NCBI RefSeq assembly: GCF_905220365.1
Contig: NC_061129.1
Location: forward strand, 6,262,803 to 6,326,802
Reading direction: 5' to 3'
DNA: 64,000 nt
From: Vanessa cardui
Lineage: Eukaryota > Arthropoda > Insecta > Lepidoptera > Nymphalidae
Numbering within the stretch: the first letter of the stretch is position 1; each line of letters starts with the position of its first letter. Shown here piece after piece: positions 39,843 through 50,182 of the stretch. The translations under genes and the position numbers were made by a program. The notes beneath the pieces are model-generated. The model did no database searches. It saw nothing but the letters and a program-made list of their open reading frames with translations, and was not told the DNA's origin.

Positions 39843-40993
39843 AAGTGGTTTTGCTTAGTAACAGCCCTGACTCGCTCTACCTTCGTTGACCCTGGACGAC
39901 CACCTTTTAATTTGGCTTTCACGACCTCCTCAGTTTTGAGTTGTGCGAATTGATGGTGTCGTTCAAGATACCGTATTACAACCTCGCATTGCTCTCATAC
40001 CTATAACAGTGAGCGGTCTCTGCAGAGGAAGCCTGTTACGAGCGTTACCCTGGAGCCTACACCGTACAGAGATATAGAGCATCACGCCTTGTATAAACGT
40101 CTGCACGGGTTTCCAGTCCCTTTTACAATAATTTTACCAACATAAGAAAACAAGCAAAGTCTATGTCTACGGACGATGGTGACAATTAACCATCAGACCA
40201 TTTGCCTTATGATGATAAAATAAAAGACTAGAATAGATTAATTGTGAGGGTAAAAATACAGTGCACTTACAATTGTGCACACGTATTTATACTATAACAT
40301 AAATAAATAAAACATAACACGCGTGCAGTTGCCTTATCTTTGTTGAGATTGGTCGATGTAATCAAAATCTCTCAAGAGTTAATAACTATCAGAATATTAA
40401 ATTCTATTTACATTTCTTAAATCTAAATTAATTTAAACGCTTTTATTTTATAATTATTTAATGTTTTACTAGTTTTGCCTTATAATAAGTTAAAAAACCT
40501 ATTGATTGATGTAATTATAGATTACAATGAAGTAATCTTAATTTGAGCTATAATATTTCAACCAACCTTTAGTCCCATCACATTACTATTGAAATAAAGT
40601 GTAAACTCTTTCCATAACTAAACGTTCGTAATATGAGCATAAAGTACTTGAAAACAAACTAAAAGAACAATCACTTGATATAAAAATAACTGAAGCAAAT
40701 GAATGAGATAACTTCTCAATATTATGATAACTGATAAAAATAGATGCAACGTATATTTTCATGGATGAGCGAACAGCTTTCAACCCTTGTCACTGTCGCG
40801 GAGTATTATCCGTTTTCATATTGAACTGCGATGCATTCAACAAACCGCATTCTTTATATAACAAAGATAAGCCTTGTCGTACTTGGGATTAAAACTAACG
40901 AAAATTTTTGATGTTTTGAAGAAAACTACGGTAAATCATTTAGTTTTATTTTAGTAATGGCGGTACATCCGTCGTTTGTATATGAATTAATTA

Positions 40994-41295
40994 AAGTAAA
41001 GTAACAGCCTGTAAATTTCCTACTGCTGAGATAAGGCCTCCTCTTCAATTAAGGAGAGGGTTTGGAACATATTTCACCACGCTGTTCCAATGCGGGTTGG
41101 TGGAATGCACATGTGGCAGAATTTCGATGAAATTAGACACATGTAGTTTTAGTCACGATGTTTTCCTTCACCGCCGAGCACGAGATAAATTATAAACACA
41201 AATTAAGCACATATATATAGCGGTGCTTGCCTGGGTTTGAACCTGCAATCATCGGTGATGATGCACGCGTTCTAACCACTGGGCCATCTCAGCTC
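40994..41295 (-). mobile_element. tRNA-derived SINE, full length with 12 bp TSD (copy D)
   Basis: Minus-strand copy with head, body and TTTAC-type tail, flanked by an exact 12 bp target-site duplication ATGAATTAATTA at 40982-40993 and 41296-41307. This is the cleanest SINE insertion in the window and sets the outer borders of the family. Confidence 0.93.
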
Positions 41296-41404
41296 ATGAA
41301 TTAATTATGAGTTGAATATATGTGTTTGAGTTAGGTACACGTAATATTACATCTGATTATATTGACTTCAAAATACTCCATGAGAGATTCATTAAAGATT
41401 TGTT

Positions 41405-41585
41405 TGGCGTTTACTTCGGCTGTCTCTACCAGTGAATGTGGTCATCACCGGTAGGCACTGCCGAATACACTGGATCACTTGCAGTGGTATTCAATCGTAC
41501 CGATTAGGCTTGTTTGGTGATGATGAGTGGTAACCACCACTCATCATCCCAGACGGACCTTCAAATATTCCTAGGCACTATCGGT
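41405..41585 (+). repeat. Possible decayed GGCGGTAGAATA-family copy with a palindrome
   Basis: GAATGTGGTCATCACCGGTA, ACACTGGATCACTTGC, TTGTTTGGTGATGATGAGTG and TCCCAGACGGACC keep the family order with many changes. It contains the perfect 13 bp inverted repeat at 41519-41548. Confidence 0.4.
41519..41548. repeat. Perfect 13 bp inverted repeat
   Basis: GATGATGAGTGGT at 41519-41531 and its exact reverse complement at 41536-41548, with a 4-base AACC loop. Lies in a decayed repeat. Confidence 0.8.
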
Positions 41586-44500
41586 TAAGGCATTACGATA
41601 GTTTTATTTCTAGACTTTACGTTCCCAGATATAATGAGGCTTAGGTTTGTCCAAGTACACATAACTAAATATAACGTATTGCATTTTGTTACGAAAACAT
41701 TAATAAGGGATATTGCAGGATATGACTTCCTGGGTATAGTAGTAAGCTCTTAAGATCAGGCCAAAAACCTTATAGATTTCTGCTATCAGATAATTCTCAC
41801 ATACAGATAATTCTAATTCTCATCTCTGACCATCAATTTGGACTTTGTGAGTGTTAATTTAGTCGTGTCTTGGATAGCTTGGTCCTGTATCTGAATTCTC
41901 TTTGCTTGTGGTTTGCTGTTCTTACTGACTATGAGACTGTGCAGATACAGAAAGCATCTGTGTTTCACATATTTGAGTATTATGATGTAGGAGATGTTCT
42001 CTATTGGAAAAAACTTCAACCACTGAAAATACATACATACGTTCTTTCTTGAATAATATGGAAATTATTTATTTCTGTAAGGATAGATTGACCTGAATAG
42101 ACTGTAAAATCATTACTGTAAGTCTTAGAAAAACACATCTAAAACATTTTCAAGAAACTGTTTCTATAAATAAGAGATCTCAGCAATAATATAATTTTAA
42201 ATCAACCCTCCTACCTACCTGTAATATCTCCAAAGGTGACCTGAAGAAGGTCTCTTTTAAGCGAGTTGCGCACATTATTTTTAATAAAAAAGATACTACG
42301 AACATGTTATAAAGAAATTGTTTAAATCACCGATACAGTATCTTAAGACTTCAAGATTCTGAGATTATGTCGGCGGTTATAGCCTTTTAATAAACAAGTT
42401 AGTTTAAGTAGAAAGTACGTTAGTACGTCCACGGTTGAGCTCAGAATTTTCATTAAACCTTCCTTACAGCAACCTCACATAAAAGAGCAATTTTTCCCCA
42501 GTTGGAAAATCTCGATGCAGCCGCATTAACGCTTTTATTTGCTTTGTTACTCGAAAAAACTTATTATTCCACTTCTCTCACTCGGCGAATTACATTATTC
42601 TCTAGCACTTCTATTTAAAAGAAACCATTTAAAGGTTACCTTCCATATTGGTATCCCCGTCGGCTACGTCATTTCCTCGGGATTATATTTGAAATTCTTT
42701 ATTTAAATTTTTAAATAAGGCAGCGTGCTCGAATTTGTTACGGACCTTGAAAATTATTTTAATTTAAAACCGTGTGCAAATATGGAAGGTATTTTTGATA
42801 GAACTTCGAAATTACTTCACTCAAACTAATTACTTGTACTTCGTATAAAAAATACATGGATCAACTTTCTTTAAAACATTCCTAAAGTTGATACTTGTTT
42901 CCTGTATATTTGAAATTAACATGGTCGAATAAAATTCGATTAATATGAGTTATTCTTGTTTTAATCGGAAATGTAAGTTTTTTACACATTTAATTAATTT
43001 TTCTCTATCCCAGACTCACTATTGTTATAACAAATATTTTTCTTCTACTAACATTAAAATTATTTAAATTTATTAATGATTTGAAAATAGTTACTTTCTG
43101 AATAGTTTGAAAAAAAAACTAATTAACAATTCAGAGTTAGGCAGTTCTCAATTTAAAGAATATATCTAAATCTTGGAGAGAACTTCGATCAGCTGGCCGT
43201 ACATCTAATGTATCTCTGGCCCTAAAGGAATGCTGTCCCTTTGGCCGTTGAAAATGACATTGAATTTAGCAGAGCCGTTTGCCATTACTTTTGGTCATTG
43301 TCCAAAGATAACAGTCATCACAGGAAAATCAGTCAGGAGGTTAATAGACCAAAACTTACAAATCCTGTTAAAACAAACACTACAAACTTTTCAAAGTTAT
43401 CATAACAATTGCATTATAACCATATCCATTATTAATTAATAAACTATTAAAATATCGATAGCATAGTATGTATTATGAGTGTTAACGACTATGATTATTT
43501 GACAGCCGATGCAGATGCGAAGTACTAGCTTAGTCTATCCAAAATATAACACGCTTTATAAATTTAATCTTTGCTTTTAATTACTCGTACGGATATATAC
43601 ATTTTTTAAACATAAACCTTTGCATCTTGGTTAAAAAGTATAATAATTATGAGTTTATTATATATTTAATCTGTTCTTCTAACAGAAACTAATTACACCT
43701 ACTGGCTTTATCTGTTCCACAATTCCCAGCCACGCAATAAATTTCCTCCAACCCAACTTCAATACAAGTCCGCAAATGCAAATTGCAATTGTAAAGTACA
43801 ATAGAGTCATCCATCTTTCCGGATGGCTCTTTAACATTTGTCCCGTAAACACAGTGCCATTATAATAATATGAAAACATACGGAACATAAAAAGCTACTA
43901 GATACCCAGATTTATTACCAGAATAAAAAGAGGAGGCGAAATGGTCTAAATTAAAAAGCAATGCCTTGTCGAGACAGAGCGAGCGGAAACAAAGCGCTGG
44001 GAATTCATCAAGCTCTTTTGAACCCCGAGCATTGTGGTGCCGTATTCAGAGACCATCGGCGGAAAGAAAAATCTTCAAGTAGATCGCCACTCTTTGACGC
44101 CCCGATGCAAAAAAGTAATCTCTTTTCCCAGGAAAATCCCTCTTCATTACTTTGTACGTCGGTCCCACATAAAAGTATCGAGGAATTTGAAACTGAGAGC
44201 TACTTGTTGAACGCGGCCGCTTTTGAATAGATTTAACGAACTTAATTAAATGATTTATCCTTGAATGTCGATTTATTCATAGTCAGGCTTAAAATTTGTT
44301 TGAACTCATTAAGAGTGGGCGTTTCTTCTTTTATTTTCTGATCGCATTTATACATATGGTACTTAGCACATAAGTATAATTAACTTGATCCAACTTAGAG
44401 TCCTAATAGCCATATTATATAAACATATGTAAATGAACACATCGGAAATGCAAACATGGAAGACATATTTGTAAATCTGATGATTATAAGAGAAAGAGTG

Positions 44501-45589
44501 TCTTGCTATTTCTTCTCGCTGGAGGCAGCTTTCCGAAACGTTAGAATAGTTAAAATATTGACGATACAAAAAGGTTTTATTGAAAAGTTTTTTTTCAATA
44601 AAATACATTTGATTTGATTTGGGTTAACAAACAAAGGCTTAATCAAATTTATGTAGAGGTCAATAAACATTGTAAACCAGATTGTGTAGTTAGTATATGA
44701 ATATATAAAAAAAAGGCATAGTATTTTTTTGCCAAATACTATTTCCTATCAGATACACAATCTGTCAGACATTTGAAGTTGAATGTTAATAAAATTAAAA
44801 CAAAAATCATTTGTTTCACGTAAAACGCAATACAGAGTAAATTACATCAGATGAAAATAAACTGCAGGAATACAATTAACGCTGAATACTGCTTACTGCT
44901 TCTACTTACAGCAAAAATTCTAAATCAGCAACTAGAAAGCTATAACCTTACCCACTACTTTTAGGAACCAGAATAGAATCCAAACAACCACATCGAACCG
45001 CAAAACCCCACACGTTAACACTTAAGTACATAATTGATATTAATACTGTTCGATTAGTAAATCAGTATTTTATTTAATAATATTGTATATCTCAGCTAAA
45101 AGTATGCTAATTTGGAGTAACACTATAGGTATTTAAACTGTTTTGTTTCTATAAAAACAGATTTGCCCTGTTTGATAAGGAGCTTGAAAGAAGATGATTA
45201 TTGAATGTTTATACATACGAAAAAATTGAAATTGAAATTAAATATTTTTATGAATACACACTAGTACATAAAAATATATTTTTCTAAAAATAAAAAGAAA
45301 AAAGATCAGCGAAAGCAAATATACAAATTAAAGATAATTTTATAGAATCAATGGACTTCATTGTAAATTTTTTTACTTTACACAAAAAGTTAAGCTACCT
45401 AAACTTTTAACACCGAATTTCTGACTACGTTAACATTTTAGCTTGCTAGTCAATGACATTAAAAAGTTTTTAATGAATAAAACTTATTACAAAATACAAG
45501 CATATTTGGATGATAGAAAAGTGTAGAGTAAGTATAAACTGATATCCATAGAGCATAATATATAAATTTCTTTGCACTCTTTATAATGA
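41586..45589. other. AT-rich non-coding sequence
   Basis: Holds the GC-richer block at 43930; otherwise no repeat, gene or strong structure was recognised. Confidence 0.4.
43930..44235. other. GC-richer unique-looking block with an 89-codon frame
   Basis: The plus frame 43961-44230 (89 codons, ATG start) spans nearly the whole block, but the protein has no recognised domain and no family. Candidate conserved element. Confidence 0.2.
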
Positions 45590-45822
45590 TATCGGTATGC
45601 GGACGAGCAAATGGGCCATCTGATGGCTGATGTGGCCACCACCATCCATACAAAATGGCGCTGTAAAAAATATAAACCATTCCTTATATCATCAATGCGC
45701 CACTAACATAAGGAACTAAGTTGTTATGTCTCTTGTTTCTGTAGTTACAATACAACAATACTGAGCACTGCTGTTTGGCGGTAGAATATCTGCTTACATA
45801 AAGTTACCACCCAATCTCAATT
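45590..45822 (+). repeat. GGCGGTAGAATA-family repeat
   Basis: ATGCGGACGAGCAAATGGGC, CCACCACCATCCATA, CATTCCTTATATCATCAATG and TGTTTGGCGGTAGAATATC appear in the order of the 39.6 kb copy, with an internal segment lost there. The 73-codon minus frame across it is not a gene. Confidence 0.75.
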
Positions 45823-46297
45823 AGATCTTTGTCATTTTATTACGCTCAATATATAATCACAATGAGAACGCCATCCAAGCACGGGAATGCTTTTATTTCT
45901 GAACTATTTCCTAATCAAAATATGGGTGGTGACATCTGTTACAAAACCCACTAGATGGATTGTGAATTCAAATATAAAATACAATAAATAAATTACGTTC
46001 GAAATAAAATGTATATATTGGCACATGTCGGTCGTAACGGGAGCGAATATGTATTGCATCCAACTATCAATAGGATTTAGGAAAAAAAGAAATCGAAATG
46101 TTAACAAGCGTGGTACAATTTTTAAATCTGTCTGATTTTAAAGTTCAGTTAAGAATTGTTTAGAGATCTCTCGCTATTTAAAGCCTTGTCAAATCAGGAT
46201 GAATTATTATTATTGTATATATTTCTACATATATTTTATTTCATATATATATTGAAGTATTCCACCTCACCTCAATAGCGCCTTTGGAATATTTGTA

Positions 46298-46449
46298 GAG
46301 TTCCGTAATTTTAACGGAAAAAAGGAACCCTCTTAAGCTTCGTTCTCTGTCAGTCCGTCTATCTGTCCGCCTGTTTGTCTATAGAAACTTTTTTCAGGAA
46401 AACGTAGAGGCATACCGTTGAAATTCATACCGAACATTAAGGTCCCTTA
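46298..46449. repeat. Older interspersed repeat, left part (split by SINE)
   Basis: GAGTTCCGTAATTTTAACGG, CAGTCCGTCTATCTGTCCGC and TACCGTTGAAATTCATACCG. It continues without loss at 46756 once the SINE and one copy of the target duplication are set aside. Confidence 0.65.
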
Positions 46450-46755
46450 GACAACAACAGCCTGTAAATTCCCACTGCTGGGCTAAAGGCCTCCTCTCCC
46501 TTTGAGGAGAAGGTTTGGAGCATATTCCACCACGCTGTTCCAATTCGGGTTGGTGGAATACACATGTGGCAGAATTTCTATGAAATTTGTCACATGCAGG
46601 TTTCCTCACGATGTTTTCCTTCACCTCTGAGTACGAGATGAATTATAAAGACAAATTAAGCACATGAATCAGCGGTGCTCGCCTGGGTTTGAACCCGTAA
46701 TCATCGATTAAGATGCACGAGTTCTAACCACTGGGCCATCTCGACTCATCCCTTG
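46450..46755 (-). mobile_element. tRNA-derived SINE inserted in an older repeat (copy E, GTT-tail type)
   Basis: Minus-strand copy with a short (CAA)n tail and a nearly complete head. The exact 10 bp duplication AGGTCCCTTA at 46440-46449 and 46756-46765 marks the insertion. The flanks belong to one interspersed repeat that this SINE split. Confidence 0.92.
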
Positions 46756-46958
46756 AGGTCCCTTACAACTGCGATAGAAATTAATCCTCTAAGTCTAGGT
46801 AATTCAAAATATGGCCCTGTACATATAGGCCATGTTGTAATTGCCCCACATTCGCATCACATAGGGCATCATAACCTATCCAACAACCGTATTTTTTACA
46901 TCTGTTTGTCTGTGTGCGGAACCCTCATTGCGCGAGTCCGATTAGTACTTGCTAACCG
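46756..46958. repeat. Older interspersed repeat, right part
   Basis: AGGTCCCTTACAACTGCGAT, TATAGGCCATGTTGTAATTG, CATAGGGCATCATAACCTAT and TGTGTGCGGAACCCTCATTG; ends at about GTCCGATTAGTACTTGC. The 102-codon frame at 46753-47061 is repeat sequence. Confidence 0.65.
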
Positions 46959-47283
46959 AAATGGCCTTCTAAAAACCTTGGTGTGCTCAATCTTCGGGTC
47001 ATCGCCTAAAACTAAACATGACGCCATTTTGGCGTCACATGAAGTACTACTCTTCTCCTGAATGAGAACTCTTCGGAACCAGCTTCTTGAATTTGACTGT
47101 ATTCAACAAAGAATTTACCGAACCGATACGACTTTGAAGCCTTTAAGAAAAATGCGCACACATTACTTACAGGTCGCAAGTGAGGTCGCTTACTACAAGT
47201 ATCGTAAAATAAAATCATCAGCGCTTAACGCTTCACCTGCAAAATGGTACATGCTATTCTACATCTTGCTGTATAGTATAGTT

Positions 47284-47595
47284 AAGTAAAAGTAAAGTAA
47301 CAGGCTGTAAATTTCCCACTGCTGGGCTAAGGCCTCTTCTCCCATTAAGGAGAGGGTTTGGAAAATATTCCACCACGCTGTTCCAATGCGGGTTGGTGGA
47401 ATGCACATGTGGCATAATTTCGATGAAATTAGACACATGCAGGTTTCCTCGCGATGTTTTCCTTCACCGCCGAGCACGAGGTGAATTATAAACACAATAA
47501 ATACAATTAAGCACATATATACTCGTATAGTGGTGCTTGCCAGGGTTTGAACCCGAAGTCATCGGTTAAGATGCACGAGTTCTTACCACTGGGCT
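47284..47595 (-). mobile_element. tRNA-derived SINE (copy F, TTTAC-tail type)
   Basis: Minus-strand copy with AAGTAAAAGTAAAG-type tail, missing the first ten or so bases of the head. An imperfect 15 bp duplication, CTGTATAGTATAGTT against CTGTATGGTATGGTG (47269-47283 and 47596-47610), brackets it. The frames of 60 and 85 codons here are SINE translations. Confidence 0.87.
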
Positions 47596-47989
47596 CTGTA
47601 TGGTATGGTGTTGTATAATACACTACATCTACTCCGATTAAATGGTGTGAAGGCGATGTACTGATGAAGACTTAAAAGAGACTCAGTTTAAATGTAAATT
47701 AAACGAAGACAATTATATTGTTACGGAACTATTGCAAACCGATCGCTTCGAATTGTAATTATAAAACTTATTCAATTTAATTCATTTATAATTATGTAAA
47801 TGGTACCATTTGTACCTGTTACTTGATATTATTCTATTTTAAGTGTATAATAATATTATACAAATATTGCCAGCCACGTGAAAACTCTTTGCAAATAATA
47901 TTTTCGCAGGATATTTGTTGGTTTGCTACATACCTACGTAATTAGAAACAAAAAAATTAAAAAACATAAGTTAGATAACCTGTACATGT

Positions 47990-48240
47990 GCTTCTCTGTA
48001 GGTACCATCCACTCACTATTATTTTGTCATTATTTGTCATTTGAAGGTAAGTGAGCTAGTGTACGTAAAGATACATAACATATTAATTCCCAAAGTTTAA
48101 TGGCGTATTAACGAGCAGAGAGTAAGTAACTACTCTTTCTTATTTTCTACTTTATTTAATTGTGGTTCTTTATAATATTTCTTAACCGAGGTGACCGCCT
48201 ACCATCAGGTGGATAATTTACCTATCCGGCTATTTTTTTT
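47990..48240 (-). repeat. GGCGGTAGAATA-family repeat, broken, reverse
   Basis: On the plus strand GTAGGTACCATCCACTCACT near the left and GAGGTGACCGCCTACCATCA near the right are the reversed ends of the family; the middle is degraded. Confidence 0.6.
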
Positions 48241-48264
48241 TAAATAATGGAAATTATTAACATT

Positions 48265-48335
48265 GAAAGGAGGCCATTGTCCCAGCAGTGGGAAAATTTA
48301 CAGGCTGTTACTTTACTTTACTTTACTTTTTATAT
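48265..48335 (+). repeat. SINE 3' fragment
   Basis: Only the last part of the SINE body (AGCAGTGGGAAAATTTAC) and its TTTAC repeat tail, on the plus strand. Confidence 0.8.
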
Positions 48336-49453
48336 TTTAGCCAAGTTATAATAAACATATTCACCCGATTTCGTATTCCAGATAAATCGTAGTGTTTTTA
48401 TATTCTGATAACAATTAAAAAAGCAATTAATTTTGATAGAACCATGGAGCTTAGGACTAGGCTTTCGATCAATAAAGAGGCTATATGTTGAGCCAGTGTT
48501 AGGTAAGTGGGCTTAGTAATACGAGGTCGTGGCCTGCTTGTATTTGCAGTAATAACTATGAAAATTAATAGACTTTATTAAAATATATACTAACTTATAT
48601 AGTATACAATCCAAGTTACACGTAATAAGGTTATCGTTGTTGACCATTTTATATCAAAGCAAAGTAATTTATTGTTAAAAGGAAAACAAGGACCACAACT
48701 ATGCAATTATGAATGAATGAATTTATAAGATAAGCGATCGAGAAGTTGTTTAGTTTATATTTTTATATTACTGAATGTACCTTTGAATCTTTAACTTGAC
48801 CTTTCAAATGCAACGATATCGGTTATGGAGATTCAGTATTCTTGTCAATTTACTGGGAACCCCTCTGACTTCATACATAATATATCCATCATTTTATTAA
48901 AGTCGTATAAATATTATGGATGCTCTACGTGGTTTTCGACCAAGAAGAATAGTGACACCCTATTTGAACAGTATAATATCATCTACTTTAAGCTTCAAAC
49001 TACGATGATGAGGTATCATCCACAAAAGCAATCACATGGTTAGCGTTAAGAAGACAGAAATCTGAAAAGTCTATCACATACAAATTCATGTGGTGGAAAA
49101 CAAAAGCCATTCCATCAAACCTAAATAAATGATGATAAAGTTTTCCGTGTGTACGACGTGTATTTTTTTATCTTACATTTTTGATCAATATCAAAACGTG
49201 TCCAGTGATTTCCATGTACATAGATAGACATGTCATCAAACAAATATACAATATGTTTCTAGTGTTGCGTTTTTGACGTTTGTTTTTTAAAAAATATTCC
49301 AGGCAGAACACGTCGCTGTCCCAGTTTTATCGTATATGTTATATGAATAACCTAACTTTTGGTATCGTATTTTTATAACAATGTTCAGAGGAATTCAGTT
49401 TTAATTCTTAGAATAATATACTTTATAAAAACGAGGTAAGAATTTTCAATGAT

Positions 49454-49762
49454 GAGCCGAGTTGGCCCAGTGGTCAGAACGCTTGCATTTTAACCGACGA
49501 CAGCGGGTTCAAACCCAGCCAAGCTCTATTGAATATTCATGGGCTTAACTTGTGTTTATAATTCATTTCGTGCTCGGCGGTGAAAGCAAACATTGTGAGG
49601 AAACCTATATATTGTGTCTAATTTCATACAAATTCTTCCACGTGTGTATTCCACCAACCCGCATTGGAACAGCGTGATGGAATGTTGCAAACCTTCTCCT
49701 AAAAGGGAGAGAAGGCCTTAGCCTAGCTGTGGGAAATTTACAAGCTGTTGTTGTTGTTGTTT
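49454..49762 (+). mobile_element. tRNA-derived SINE, full length (copy H, GTT tail)
   Basis: Plus-strand copy with head (TTGGCCCAGTGGTCAGAAC), box B-like GGTTCAAACC, body and a (GTT)n tail at about 49745-49761. It lies 250 bp upstream of the gypsy element. Confidence 0.87.
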
Positions 49763-50007
49763 ATTAATCATTTTGAATTACTTAACAAGAACTTTATTTA
49801 TTTCATGAAATAACATAATAAATAAAAGAATCATACGTCAAAGTGAAAAGCTGCAAGTAGACTTTATTTAATGTAACATCGTATTGAAATTCTATTTGCA
49901 GCGTGTTTGTATTATCACAGGTAAAATCCCCCGCGATTTCTGATGAAGATTGATGCATTCACGGAATTCAAACGAGTTCGTGTAAGTATAGTATATATAT
50001 AAAGTAT

Positions 50008-50114
50008 ATAAATAAGTATATATAGGTGCGTGCTGCGTCACCACAGATGAGCGCCAATAAAGTCAGTGCGTAATGAGCTACAGCGCGTTTCACTTGTGTC
50101 CTATATCTACCAGT
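50008..50114 (+). repeat. 5' LTR of the gypsy element
   Basis: A direct repeat identical base for base to 54191-54297. It holds a TATA-like stretch near its start (about 50017-50024) and an AATAAA signal at 50056-50061, so a U3-R-U5 layout fits although the whole LTR is about 107 bp. The left edge is uncertain by a few bases, because four more bases (AGTA) match beyond one mismatch and the flank is a TATA-rich simple sequence. The last T is shared with the primer binding site. Confidence 0.93.
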
Positions 50115-50125
50115 GGCGACGAGGA
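50114..50125 (+). other. Primer binding site (tRNA-Ser type)
   Basis: TGGCGACGAGGA directly abuts the 5' LTR. It starts with the TGG that pairs with a tRNA CCA end and, from memory, is complementary over 12 bases to the 3' end of insect tRNA-Ser(GCU). Position and sequence fit the primer site for minus-strand DNA synthesis. Confidence 0.8.
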
Positions 50126-50182
50126 ACATCTACCCACAAAGCGAAAAATAAAAAACGAACAAAGGAATTGAGGCGGATTAAA

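Noticed and set aside
50066..50182. Upstream extension of the gag-pol frame starting at GTG inside the LTR
   Set aside because: It begins in the LTR and crosses the primer binding site; the ATG at 50183 starts the conserved protein and is the more likely start.
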